In this document: positions 27,021-36,300 of the stretch, in pieces
Numbering within the stretch: the stretch's first letter is position 1
Layout of the letters: the number at the start of each line of letters is the position of its first letter
Translations under genes and position numbers: made by a program
The notes under the pieces: model-generated
Told to the model about the DNA's origin: nothing
Database searches by the model: none
The model's input: only the letters and a program-made list of their open reading frames with translations
Assembly: GCA_965204095.1 (NCBI GenBank)
Contig: OZ241991.1
Location: 1,054,001-1,118,000 of the forward strand
DNA: 64,000 nucleotides
Source of the DNA: JAPPLB01 sp965204095
GTDB taxonomy: Bacteria > Acidobacteriota > Terriglobia > Bryobacterales > UBA6623
Direction of reading: 5' to 3'

Positions 27021-27180
27021 TTTCCGTTTATGCAGTACGGGAAGTGGTCCAAAACATCCGTCCGAAGTGACCGTCTCCCAACAGCCAAGGAAGCGAGAAA
27101 GAGCATACGACCCTCTGTGCACTCCGTCGAACAACCGTAGTGTGCGTCCAATTCCGCCATGCACATCACTTAAGCCCCAC

Positions 27181-27225
27181 TTGATACTTTACCATTTCTT
27201 CCCCTAGAATAGAAGGCGAAGGAGA
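27181..27225 (+). promoter_or_regulatory. lexA promoter and ribosome binding site
   Basis: TTGATA at 27181-27186, an 18-base spacer and TAGAAT at 27205-27210 make a good housekeeping promoter. GAAGGAGA at 27218-27225 is a strong Shine-Dalgarno six bases before the ATG. I see no obvious palindrome that would be a self-binding SOS box. Confidence 0.65.
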
Positions 27226-27230
27226 CCGCC

Positions 27231-27860
27231 ATGGCACTCACTCGCCGCCAAAAGGAAGTCCTCGATTGGATCGCGGAGTTCATCAGCAGCAACGGATACA
27301 GCCCGAGTTTCGAAGAGATCGCCCAGGGGATCGGCCTCGCTTCGATCGCCACCGTCCACAAGCATCTCACCGCGCTCGACAGCAAGGGCTACCTCAAGCG
27401 CAGCTTCAACCAGAGCCGCGCGCTTGACCTCGCTCCCAAGTACTACCGCGAGATGCGCCAGCACAAGCAGGTGTTCCCTCCTCCGCCGGAAACCCCTCTG
27501 CTGGGCACCATCGCGGCCGGCCGGCCGATCGAAAGCTATAGCAACCCGGACACCCTCTCCTTCTCCGACTTCACCGGAGCCAAGGACGTCTACGCGCTCG
27601 AGGTCCGCGGCGAGTCGATGATCGACGACCACATCATGGAGGGCGACTACGTCCTCGTCGAGAACACCAAGCAGGTGCGGGACGGCGACATCGTGGTAGC
27701 GCTTGTCGACGGGTCGGAAACGACGCTCAAGCGCTTCTACCGCGAAGGGACCGACCAGGCCCGGCTGCAGCCCGCCAACCCGGACATGGAGCCGATCGTC
27801 GTTCCCTTGCGGGACCTCGACATCCAGGGACGCGTCCTCGCCGTCCATCGGCGCTTTTAG
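27231..27860 (+). CDS. lexA: LexA repressor
   Basis: A complete 209-residue SOS repressor. The N-terminal winged HTH (TRRQKEVLDWIAEFISSNGYSPSFEEIAQGIGL in pieces) is followed by the latent protease: cleavage bond Ala96-Gly97 in IAAGRPIE, nucleophile Ser129 in RGESMIDD and general base Lys167 in ETTLKRFYR. On DNA damage RecA-ssDNA triggers self-cleavage. The TAG stop lies at the CTAG-like tip (TTAG) of a MITE that begins immediately after it. The gene sits between the defence island and the fatty-acid cluster. Confidence 0.96.
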   Translation: MALTRRQKEVLDWIAEFISSNGYSPSFEEIAQGIGLASIATVHKHLTALDSKGYLKRSFNQSRALDLAPKYYREMRQHKQVFPPPPETPLLGTIAAGRPIESYSNPDTLSFSDFTGAKDVYALEVRGESMIDDHIMEGDYVLVENTKQVRDGDIVVALVDGSETTLKRFYREGTDQARLQPANPDMEPIVVPLRDLDIQGRVLAVHRRF

Positions 27861-28026
27861 CCTGCATGTCTCACCACGCGGCGAGGTGAAGTGCGTGAGA
27901 GGGCCGTCAGGACCAGGCGCGAGCCCCTGGGCGCAAGCATTATGGCCTTTAAAGTTTTTCACGAAACACGAATCACGGCCTTTTATCGCGTGCTCCGGCC
28001 GTCATGTGGTGAGAAATGCAGGTTGG
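27857..28026 (+). mobile_element. MITE, type B, docked on lexA stop codon
   Basis: Starts TTAG-CCTGCATGTCTCACC; the TAG is the lexA stop. The body matches the family, then TTTTTCACGAAACACGAATC (7-mers) leads to CACGGCC, and it ends with GTGGTGAGAAATGCAGG plus TTGG. About 170 bp, no coding capacity. Confidence 0.9.
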
Positions 28027-28099
28027 AAGCCGCCCGTTCACGTGAGCCCTGGGACCGGCGCGTTGCAGTGCGAATGTCGCAACGACGGTTTTTTGGCGC

Positions 28100-28128
28100 T
28101 TGCCCCCTACTCCAAGCACCGTTAGAAT
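28100..28128 (+). promoter_or_regulatory. acpP promoter
   Basis: TTGCCC at 28100-28105 and TAGAAT at 28123-28128, with a 17-base spacer, lie 36 bases upstream of the acpP start; GGAGG follows at 28157-28161 as ribosome binding site. The -10 hexamer is the same as at lexA. Confidence 0.55.
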
Positions 28129-28164
28129 CAGAAATTCGTCTCGTTTTGCATTTCTGGAGGATCC

Positions 28165-28404
28165 ATGGACGTTGAGCAAAAGGTGAAGCAGATCATCTGC
28201 GAGCAATTGAGCGTTGAAGAGTCGGAAGTGACCCGCGAAGCTTCTTTCGTCGAGACTCTCAACGCCGACTCCCTCGATATCGTCGAGCTGATTATGGCTT
28301 TCGAGGAAGCCTTCAACATCGAGATCCCCGACAACGAGGCTGAGAAGATTCGCTTGGTTGGCGATGCCATCGATTACATCGAAGCCCACAAGAAGAAGAA
28401 GTAA
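28165..28404 (+). CDS. acpP: Acyl carrier protein
   Basis: 79 residues, acidic, four-helix ACP. The phosphopantetheine serine is Ser36 in NADSLDIVELIMAFEEAF. It carries growing acyl chains for the type II fatty acid synthase. fabF follows after 40 bases, the normal order. Confidence 0.97.
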   Translation: MDVEQKVKQIICEQLSVEESEVTREASFVETLNADSLDIVELIMAFEEAFNIEIPDNEAEKIRLVGDAIDYIEAHKKKK

Positions 28405-28444
28405 GCCTCGCTGAACACCACGCCGCCGGAAGGGAGCTATCTGT

Positions 28445-29683
28445 TTGCGAAGGGTTGTCGTAACCGCAGTAGGGCTGGTTTCTCCAGTTGGAATTGGGAC
28501 GGAGTCCACTTGGCAGGCCCTTCGTGAAGGCCTCAACGGCATCGCTCGCATCACTCACTTCGACACCGAAAATTTCGCCTGCAAGATGGCGGGCGAGGTC
28601 AAGAACTTCGATCCTCTCGATTACGTCGACAAGAAGGACTTGAGGAAGATGGGACGGTTCATCTTCTTCGCGATCGCGGCGACCAACTTCGCGGCTCAGG
28701 CCGCGGGACTCGAGGTCGACGACTCGATCGCCGAGCGCGTCGGGGTATACATCGGCAGCGGCATCGGCGGATTCGACATCATCGAACGCGAGCACATGAA
28801 TCTGCTCAAAGGCGGCCCGCGGCGCATCTCACCGTTCTTTATTCCGTCCACCATCGTCAACCTGGCTTCCGGGCAAGTCTCGATCCGCATCGGCGCCAAG
28901 GGACCCAACTCGGCCACTTCCACCGCTTGCACGACCGGGGCTCATGCTGTCGGTGACTCCTACAAGATCATCGAGCGCGGCGACGCCGATGTCATGATTT
29001 GCGGCGGCTCCGAAGCGTCCATCACGCCGATGGGCATCGGCGGCTTCGCCGCGATGCGCGCCCTCTCCACGCGCAACGACGAGCCGGACAAGGCCTGCCG
29101 CCCGTGGGACCAGCACCGCGACGGCTTCATCGTGGGCGAGGGCGCGGGAGTTCTGGTACTCGAGGAGCTCGAGTTCGCGCAAAGAAGGGGTGCGCCCATC
29201 CTGGCGGAAATCGTCGGCTATGGCATGAGCGGCGACGCCTTTCACATCACCTCTCCTTCCGAGGACGGCGAAGGTGCAACCCGTGTCATGCAGAACGCCA
29301 TCAAAGACGCCGGCATTGCCCCCGAGCAGATCGATTACATCAACGCTCACGGCACCTCGACGCCGGTGGGCGACGTCATCGAGACACGGGCCATCCGAAA
29401 GACTTTCGGAGAGCACGCCGGCAAAGTCGCCATCAGCTCGACGAAGTCGATGACCGGCCACCTCCTCGGCGGCGCCGGCGGGCTCGAAGCCGGCATCGCC
29501 GTCCTGGCGCTGCGTGATCAGGTGGCTCCGCCGACGATCAATCACACGCATCCCGACCCCGAGTGCGATTTGGACTACGTGCCTCTCGAAGCGCGGCCGA
29601 TGACCATCAACTATGCGCTCTCGAATTCCTTCGGCTTCGGCGGTACGAACGGCGCGCTGATCTTCAAGCGGTTCGAAACCTGA
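28445..29683 (+). CDS. fabF: 3-oxoacyl-ACP synthase II (FabF)
   Basis: A 412-residue thiolase-fold condensing enzyme with a Cys-His-His triad: Cys about 162 in STACTTGAHAVGD, His in NAHGTSTPVGD and His in MTGHLLGGAGG. It elongates acyl-ACP with malonyl-ACP. It starts with TTG (28445), preceded by GGAAGGGAG; the first residues MRRVVVTAVGLVSPVGIG align with the family, so the unusual start is well supported. It lies directly after acpP. Confidence 0.97.
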   Translation: MRRVVVTAVGLVSPVGIGTESTWQALREGLNGIARITHFDTENFACKMAGEVKNFDPLDYVDKKDLRKMGRFIFFAIAATNFAAQAAGLEVDDSIAERVGVYIGSGIGGFDIIEREHMNLLKGGPRRISPFFIPSTIVNLASGQVSIRIGAKGPNSATSTACTTGAHAVGDSYKIIERGDADVMICGGSEASITPMGIGGFAAMRALSTRNDEPDKACRPWDQHRDGFIVGEGAGVLVLEELEFAQRRGAPILAEIVGYGMSGDAFHITSPSEDGEGATRVMQNAIKDAGIAPEQIDYINAHGTSTPVGDVIETRAIRKTFGEHAGKVAISSTKSMTGHLLGGAGGLEAGIAVLALRDQVAPPTINHTHPDPECDLDYVPLEARPMTINYALSNSFGFGGTNGALIFKRFET

Positions 29684-29717
29684 TAGCCGCCGGGACGGCT
29701 GAGCAGTCTCGCCCATC

Positions 29718-30488
29718 ATGCGTATTTTCGTCTGCGTGAAGCAGGTGCCCGCCGGCGACTCGCTGCTGCGTGTCGATGAAGCCTCCGGCAGTATCGACGA
29801 CTCGGGCTTCAGCTACGAGATGAACGAGCCGGACGCCTACGCGCTCGAAGAGGCGTTGCAACTCAAGGAAAAACACGGTGGCGAAGTCGTCGCTGTCTCC
29901 GCGGGGCCGGCGCGGGCGGCGTCAACGATTCGCGAGGCCCTGGCCAAGGGCGCCGACCGGGGCATCCTTGTCGAGGATGACCGTCTCGCCGCCGCCGGCG
30001 CCTTCGTGACGGCTCGCGCTCTCGCCGCGGCCGTTCGCACTGAGGAGTTTGACCTGCTCCTGACGGGTCTGCAGTCCGACGACGCGGGCTTCGGTCAAAC
30101 GGGCGTTCTGCTCGCCGAACTCCTCGGGATACCCCACGCGACGCTGATCGTCGAGGTGCAGGCTGACGGTTGCAGGCTCCGTGTCAAGCGCGAGCTGGAA
30201 GCCGGCTGGTTCCAGCACATCGGCATCGGCCTGCCGGCGCTGCTCACGATCCAATCCGGCATCAACAAGGTTCGCTATGCGACGTTGATGGGCATCAAGA
30301 GGGCCAGGAACAAGCCCATGGCGCGTCACGACCCCGCGGACCTCGGTGTCGATCTCTCGCCTGCACAGACCGTCCGCCGCCTCTATGTTCCTGCCAAGAC
30401 CAGGCAGACCGAGATGATCGACGGCGCCGCCGCAGAGGCCGCCGCAAAGTTGATCGAGAAGTTGAAGTTCGAGGCCCGGGTATTGTGA
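29718..30488 (+). CDS. etfB: Electron transfer flavoprotein beta subunit
   Basis: 256 residues with the standard EtfB opening MRIFVCVKQVPAG and the signature QSDDAGFGQTGVLLAELLGIPHATL, then GIKRARNKPM. With EtfA it shuttles electrons from acyl-CoA and other dehydrogenases to the quinone pool. It follows fabF by about 34 bases and overlaps etfA by four bases. Confidence 0.96.
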   Translation: MRIFVCVKQVPAGDSLLRVDEASGSIDDSGFSYEMNEPDAYALEEALQLKEKHGGEVVAVSAGPARAASTIREALAKGADRGILVEDDRLAAAGAFVTARALAAAVRTEEFDLLLTGLQSDDAGFGQTGVLLAELLGIPHATLIVEVQADGCRLRVKRELEAGWFQHIGIGLPALLTIQSGINKVRYATLMGIKRARNKPMARHDPADLGVDLSPAQTVRRLYVPAKTRQTEMIDGAAAEAAAKLIEKLKFEARVL

Positions 30489-31456
30489 GCATTCTCGTCT
30501 TCCTGGAGCGGCAATCCCGCGGCATCCACCCCATGTCTTGGGAAGCGCTCGCCGCCGGACAGCAGCTCGCACGGGAACTCGGCGGCCCCTTGTACGCGGT
30601 GGCCGCCCGTGGCGGCGGCGGACTCTCCGCGGCGGCATCGAAACGGCTTGACGGCGTGATCACGCTCGAGAGTGAGATGCTCGCGGAGTACTCCGCGGAT
30701 GCCTGGTGCATCGCATTGCGCGCCGTGATCGGGAAGCTGTCTCCGGCACTCGTTCTGTTTCCGCACACCTATCAGGTCCGCGACTTCGGGCCGAAACTGG
30801 CGGCCTCGCTCGATCGGCCTTTTGTCAGCGACGCGGTCGGTGTCCGCATCGAGGACGGTCAGTTCGTTTTCGTGCGCCAGGTCTACCAGGGCAAACTGCA
30901 CGCGGACGTGACGCTCGGCGGGGAGCCGCCTTTCTTCGCGTCGCTGCAATCCGGTTCCTTCCGTGCGGACCATCTGCAAGACTCCGCCCAACCCGTGCCC
31001 ATCGAAACGCTCCCCGTCGAGATCGACCCCGCTCGGCTCCGCACTCGCCCCGAACGCGCGTTTCAGGAATTGAAGGGTGAAGTCGACCTGTCTTCCGCCG
31101 GGATCATCGTCGCGGTGGGCCGGGGGATCAAGAGTGAGGAGAACATCGAGCTGGCCCGCGAGCTCGCCGCCTCCCTCGGCGGAGAACTCGCCGCCTCCCG
31201 GCCGATCTGCGATAACGGCTGGCTGCCGCTGGAAAGGCAGATCGGCAGCTCCGGCCAGACCGTTTCGCCGAAACTGTACCTGGCCCTGGGCATTTCCGGC
31301 GCCATTCAGCACGTCGTCGGCATGAAGGGCTCGAAGACGATCGTCGCCATCAATCGCGACCCCAATGCCCCCATCTTCGAAATCGCCGACTACGGCATCG
31401 CCGGCGACCTCTTCGAGATCGTCCCGGCCCTGGTCAAGGTCCTGCGTTCCTCCTAG
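30485..31456 (+). CDS. etfA: Electron transfer flavoprotein alpha subunit
   Basis: About 323 residues. I start at GTG 30485, which overlaps the etfB stop (GTGA) and gives VSILVFLERQSRGIHPMSW; the longer open frame is a shadow of etfB. The FAD-binding C-terminal domain has GRGIKSEENIELARELA, GGELAASRPICDNGWLP, IGSSGQTVSPKLYLALGISGAIQH in pieces and INRDPNAPIFEIADYGIAGD. The TAG stop is part of the CTAG that borders the IS1380 insertion, so the IS inserted at the stop without truncating the protein. Confidence 0.95.
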   Translation: MSILVFLERQSRGIHPMSWEALAAGQQLARELGGPLYAVAARGGGGLSAAASKRLDGVITLESEMLAEYSADAWCIALRAVIGKLSPALVLFPHTYQVRDFGPKLAASLDRPFVSDAVGVRIEDGQFVFVRQVYQGKLHADVTLGGEPPFFASLQSGSFRADHLQDSAQPVPIETLPVEIDPARLRTRPERAFQELKGEVDLSSAGIIVAVGRGIKSEENIELARELAASLGGELAASRPICDNGWLPLERQIGSSGQTVSPKLYLALGISGAIQHVVGMKGSKTIVAINRDPNAPIFEIADYGIAGDLFEIVPALVKVLRSS

Positions 31457-33194
31457 CCCGCATTTCTCACCAGCGGCATTGCGAAGGGTTGAGAGGGGCC
31501 ACAATAGGGTCTGAAGCTCGGAATCCTCACGGGGAGGAGGGACGAGGGCCGCTACGGGGCGTTTTCTACCGCCCCCGGCGACCCGCCAACGTCCGTTTTT
31601 GGGGTTGTTGCCGACAGCAGACCCACTTAGCCCTACGGCCCCGGCAGAGCGCCCCAGGAACGCTGTTTTTGGGCTCACTCGGTGTTCTCAAACCGTTGCG
31701 CATCCCGGCGGACGCAGTGCCCGATACACCGCCGCGAACGCCTCCTCATAGGGATAGCCGCTGGCCAGCGACAGCTGCACCCGCCGCACGCTCACCTTCA
31801 CCAGCGCCCCGATCTTCAACAACCCCCGCCGGATCGTCTCCGTCTGGGCCCGCGCCCACTGCGTGCCCTCCAGCCCCAGCCGCCGCAGCCCCACCAGCAA
31901 CACATACGCCAGCGACGACAGATGCAGCCGCAACTGATTGGCCCGCAGCGTCTCGCTGCTCATGCGATCCGCGAACAGACTCAACTGCTCCTTGATGCGG
32001 TTCTCCGCTTCGCCTCGCTCGCAGTAGAGTTGTTCGTACAACCGTTGCGGCGGCCAACTCTCGGCATCCAGTGACGTCACCACGTAGCGCGGATTCTCCT
32101 TGCCCACGAGTTGCTCCGCCTTCCCCACCACCCGCCGCGCCCGGCTCCAACTCTCAAGCGTCTGGTACTCAAACTCCGTAAAGACCCGCGCCGGCCGGCC
32201 CGTCTGCTGCTGCTGCCTTGCCGCCTCGTCGAGGGCCTCGTCGATCAGCGACCGCAGCCGCTCGTTGCGCGCCAGCCCCAACACGTACTCCACTCCGTTC
32301 TGCTCGCACCAGTCCATCAACTCGTCCCGACAAAACCCGGAGTCGCCGCGCACGATGATCCTCACCTCCGGCCACTCTCCCCGGATCTGCGCCACGATCC
32401 TCTTCAGTTCCGCCACGCTGCCCTCCGCCGCGTCCTGATTCGCCACTCGCTGCCGCGCGCACAATACGTGCTCGCCGCTGAAGATGTACAGCGGCAAGTA
32501 ACAGTAGTGTCGGTAGTAACCGTGAAAGAAACGCCCCTCCTGTTGCCCATGCAAAGGGGTGTCGGTGGCGTCGATATCGAGAATGATCTCGGCCGGCTCC
32601 TGCTGCTGCGCTTCCACAAACACGTCCACCAACAGGCGGTCGATCGCTGCGCTGTCGCAGCGGATCTTCTTATAGCGGTCCAGCCCGTCGCTCGTTCGTT
32701 CCAGTCGCTGCAACGTGCTCTTGCCCGCCAACGGCTGGCCGCGGTCACGCTCGCGGCGGCGCTGCTGCCCGCCCACGTCGCTCTTGCCCACCAGCAGCGC
32801 CACCAGCGGATCCCGGCGCAACTCGTCGTGATCGTTGAGGTCTTCGTATCCCAGCGCCAGTCCGTAGACCCGCTGCGAGACCAACTCCCCCACCCGGTGT
32901 TCGATGCGCCGCGAATCGCGGCCATCCTCGAAGCAGGCCGCCAAGCGCGGTAGCAGGTTGATGCGCTGGTCCACCTCGCGCAACAGCAGCGCGCCGCCGT
33001 CGGAACTGATCACCCCGCCGTCGAAGCGGGCGCTCACCTGGCGCCGAAAATGCTTGGCGAAGGTGAAGCTGCATTGAGTACACTCTGTTGTCATAGGGCT
33101 GCTTTCGGCTTGTGGCGCTAACGTTTTGGACATAAATGTTTTATGCCACACCAGGCAGCCCTTTTCCTACCCCCTGGTGAGATTTCCGGGCTAG
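31453..33194 (-). mobile_element. IS1380-family insertion sequence, intact, with CTAG duplication
   Basis: A 1734-bp element between two CTAG tetranucleotides (31453-31456 and 33191-33194). The left end reads CCCGCATTTCTCACCAG and the inverted right end CCCGGAAATCTCACCAG, matching at 14 of 17 positions. It carries one full transposase. The ends also match the tips of the small MITEs (15 of 17 against the left end). The 4-bp duplication agrees with the 4-5 bp known for IS1380. Confidence 0.9.
31688..33151 (-). CDS. IS1380-family transposase
   Basis: 487 codons, apparently intact, probably starting at one of the first ATGs (33151, 33133 or 33094). The DDE catalytic residues sit in ILDIDATDTPLHGQQEG, RGDSGFCRDELMDW and YCERGEAENRIKEQL; the last is the Y(2)R(3)E(6)K box. 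The C-terminus LRLHLSSLAYVLLVGLRRLGL is typical for the family. It cuts and joins the element ends and, from the end similarity, could act in trans on the MITEs. Confidence 0.95.
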   Translation of the reverse strand: MWHKTFMSKTLAPQAESSPMTTECTQCSFTFAKHFRRQVSARFDGGVISSDGGALLLREVDQRINLLPRLAACFEDGRDSRRIEHRVGELVSQRVYGLALGYEDLNDHDELRRDPLVALLVGKSDVGGQQRRRERDRGQPLAGKSTLQRLERTSDGLDRYKKIRCDSAAIDRLLVDVFVEAQQQEPAEIILDIDATDTPLHGQQEGRFFHGYYRHYCYLPLYIFSGEHVLCARQRVANQDAAEGSVAELKRIVAQIRGEWPEVRIIVRGDSGFCRDELMDWCEQNGVEYVLGLARNERLRSLIDEALDEAARQQQQTGRPARVFTEFEYQTLESWSRARRVVGKAEQLVGKENPRYVVTSLDAESWPPQRLYEQLYCERGEAENRIKEQLSLFADRMSSETLRANQLRLHLSSLAYVLLVGLRRLGLEGTQWARAQTETIRRGLLKIGALVKVSVRRVQLSLASGYPYEEAFAAVYRALRPPGCATV

Positions 33195-33326
33195 CCTGCA
33201 TTTCTCACCACGCGGCGAGGTGAAGTGCGTGAGAGGGCCGTCGGGACGAGGCGCGAACCGCTTGGCGCCAGCAACACGGTCTTTAAGGTTTTTTCACGAA
33301 ACACGAATCACGAATCACGGCTTTTT
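33191..33326 (+). repeat. Partial MITE, type B, abutting the IS1380 right end
   Basis: Shares the CTAG at 33191-33194 with the IS, then CCTGCATTTCTCACCAC and the conserved body, then GGTTTTTTCACGAAACACGA and a short 7-mer run ending CACGGC. The right tip is missing; the copy stops exactly where the TonB receptor gene ends. Confidence 0.85.
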
Positions 33327-36300
33327 CAGAACCGCACGCTGAGCCCTGCCTGCGCCCGCCGCGTGTCGCCGAGCCCGCTGCGGAGCGTGCCGTCGAAGTT
33401 GAAGAGGAGCGAGCCGACGGCGGGGTCGACGAAGTTGTCGGCGTTGATCAGGTTGAAGATCTCGAAGATCGGCTCGATGGCGGTGGCGCCCAGCGCGAAA
33501 CGCCGCGACACCCGCACGTCCCAGGAAAACAACCCATTCTGCCGGCGTAGCGTGTTGCGCGTGAGGATCGAACCGTCGGCGCAGATCCGGTCCGCCGGCT
33601 GGACGGCCCGCTCGCCCCGGTTGGCGCACTGCTCGGAGACCGGCGACGCTGACAGGTACCGCACGACTTGGTTCAACTGGACCCTCGCCGGGAGGGCGGT
33701 CAGCATGTACCCGCTCACCTGATGGCGCCGGTCGCGATCCGACCAGCCGTACTCGGGAGCCAGGTTGGCTGCGTGGGCGTACCTGAGCGTGAACGGATCG
33801 CGCTCGTTGTCATCGTCGGATCGGTCGAACGCCAGCGTGTAGTGTGCCTCGAAGGTGATCGGCCGGCCGCCGAGGCCGCTGCGCCCGCGCAGCCCCGCGG
33901 TGAACGCGTGATAGCGGGAACGGGCGCTGCTCTCGGTGACGGTCAGCGTGTTGATGCCGCCTCCGGCCGGGTGCGTCCCGATCCCGAACGGCGCCCCCAG
34001 GACTGCGTCGTTGCGGTTGACGAAGCGGAAAAGGTGGTCTGTGCGCGCATGGATGTATCCGATGCTGGCCGCAACCCCGCGTCCCAGGTCCTGCTCGACG
34101 CCGCTGCTGAACGACCAGGTCCGCGGCAGCTCCAGGTCGCGGTCCGCCACCTGGATGTCCGGCAGGAACGGCGGCGCCCCCGAAGTGTCGATCTGCTCGT
34201 CGATGGCGGGGACCGGACCAAGCCCCCGCGCGCTGCTGCTGCGGAAGAGCGTCTGCTGGAACGCGCCGTTGGTCGTCCGGTGCTGGGCGAAGACGAGCAT
34301 CGGGATGCGGGCGACGTACGATCCGGCGTTGGCGCGCATCACGGTGCGGCCGTTGCCGCCCAGGTCCCACGCCAGCCCGAAGCGGGGCTGCAGGTTGTCC
34401 AGGTCATCCGGAATCCGGCCGTCGGACGGAAACAGCGGATCGTCCAGGTACGGAGCGAAGAAGGTTTCGTCCGGCTCGATGAAGACGCCCGGGTGCCAGG
34501 TGCCGTCCCAGCGCAGCCCGATGTCCAGGGTGACCCTTTCGTGGGGATGCCATGTGTCCTGAACGAACACGCCCAACTCGTGCATCGGGAACTCCTGGTC
34601 TCCGAGCTGCTCCGCGGGGACGCCTGGGCCGGTCGCCGACTGCAGGTAGAGCAGGACCGGACCGGCGATGGCGGACCCGGGCGGACAGGCCCCGCGCAGG
34701 CTGGTCGACCCGTCCGAGCAGGTGACGTAGCGGTCGCCGTGCGTGACGAAACCGATGAAGCCCTCGACCGAATCGAACACGTAGCGGCTGTTCGCCAACC
34801 CGATGAACTGCTGCCCGACGAGGGTCCGGTTGTACTCCACTCCGGCCTTGAAGAGGTGTGCGCCCGTGGCGAACGAGACGTTGTCTGCTATCTGAAACCG
34901 CGTGTCGAACGCCGGGTCGATCGGAAGAAAGAACGGCAGCCCGATGCGGAAGCCGTCGGCGAAGTCCATGCCGATGTCGGGAAACGGCCGCCCGCCCAAT
35001 TCGGCGAATTGGGGCGGACCGGGCAGCCGCGCGCTGGGGAGTAGCGGTCCCTGGTACCAGCGCGGCCGGTCCTCGCGCGCCGTCTGCACGCGCAGCTCGT
35101 TCGAGAAGGCATCGGTCAGTAGCGAGCGGAGACTGGCGTTGACCGCGTGCGAACGGTCCCCCTCGATCCCGTTGGCCGATGCGCCCCACGAATCGACGTC
35201 GAAGGTGCCGTTCACCTGCTCCGACCAGGTGTAGTTGTACTTGATCGAAGCCTGGTGGCGGCCGTCGAGGTTCAGATCGAGCTTGGCCAGCAGCGCTCTC
35301 GCGTCGTCGGTGCGCCGGATCGGTCCGAACTCGTCGTCGAACAGGCCCGGCCAGCGCGCCTGCAGAAAGCGCTCGAGACGCTGCAGGTTCGCCGGGTTGT
35401 GGACATGGCGGGTCGCCTGCTTGGTCTCGGCGGCCGCCTGCTGGTCGTAGGCCAGGAAGAAGAACACCCTGTCGCGCGCGAGCGGACCGCCCAGTGTCGC
35501 GCCCAACTGGTTCCGATGGAAGTCGGGACTCCCACCGCCGCGCATAGCTGGAAACGGGGCGGCGATCTCGTCCCACTGGCCGAAGTAGTGGGCGGAGCCG
35601 CTCAGATCGTTGGTGCCCGACTTGGTGATCACGGTGACGAAGCCGCCGGCCGAGCGGCCGAACTCGGCGGTGGCGCCCTGGTTCACCACCACCAGTTCCT
35701 CGATGGCGTCCTGATTGAAGGTGAATGCCGGACGCTGCCCCCCGCGCTGCTCGCCGAAGAACGGGTTGTTGAAGTCAGCGCCGTCTACGATGAGATTGTT
35801 GAAGATGCCTCGCTGGCCGCTGATGTTGAGTTCGTCGCCGTCCGATCCCTGCGAGATCGCCGTGCCGGGGGTGAGCAGCGTCAGGTTCAGGAAGTTGCGG
35901 CCGTTGCTCGGGATCCCGTCGACGACATCCTCCAGTACGCGCTGCGAGCTGGTGACGTCTGCGGTGTCGAGCGTTGGCGGCAGCTCGCTGACGACGGTGA
36001 CGGTCTCCGACGTCACGATCTTGAAAGCGACGGCCAGGTCGAGCATCTCCCCGACGCGCAGCGTCGCACCCTCGATACGCTCGGTGCTGAAGCCCGCGGT
36101 CTCAACCTTCACGGTCAGATCGTACGTCCCCGGCGGCAGCAGCGTGCGCGCGAACGTCCCGGACGAAGAGGTCTCCACGGTAGTGAGCAAGTCGGTCTCC
36201 CGGTGCTGCAGCATAACGACCGCACCCGCCACCGGATCGCCGAGCGGATCGACGACCGTGCCGCGGATGATGCCGGTGGTCGTCCCGGTCTGCGCGGCCG

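Noticed and set aside
30170..30484. Extended N-terminus of the etfA frame
   Set aside because: It overlaps etfB in another frame and its translation is arginine-rich shadow; the GTG at 30485 overlapping the etfB stop gives the proper family start.
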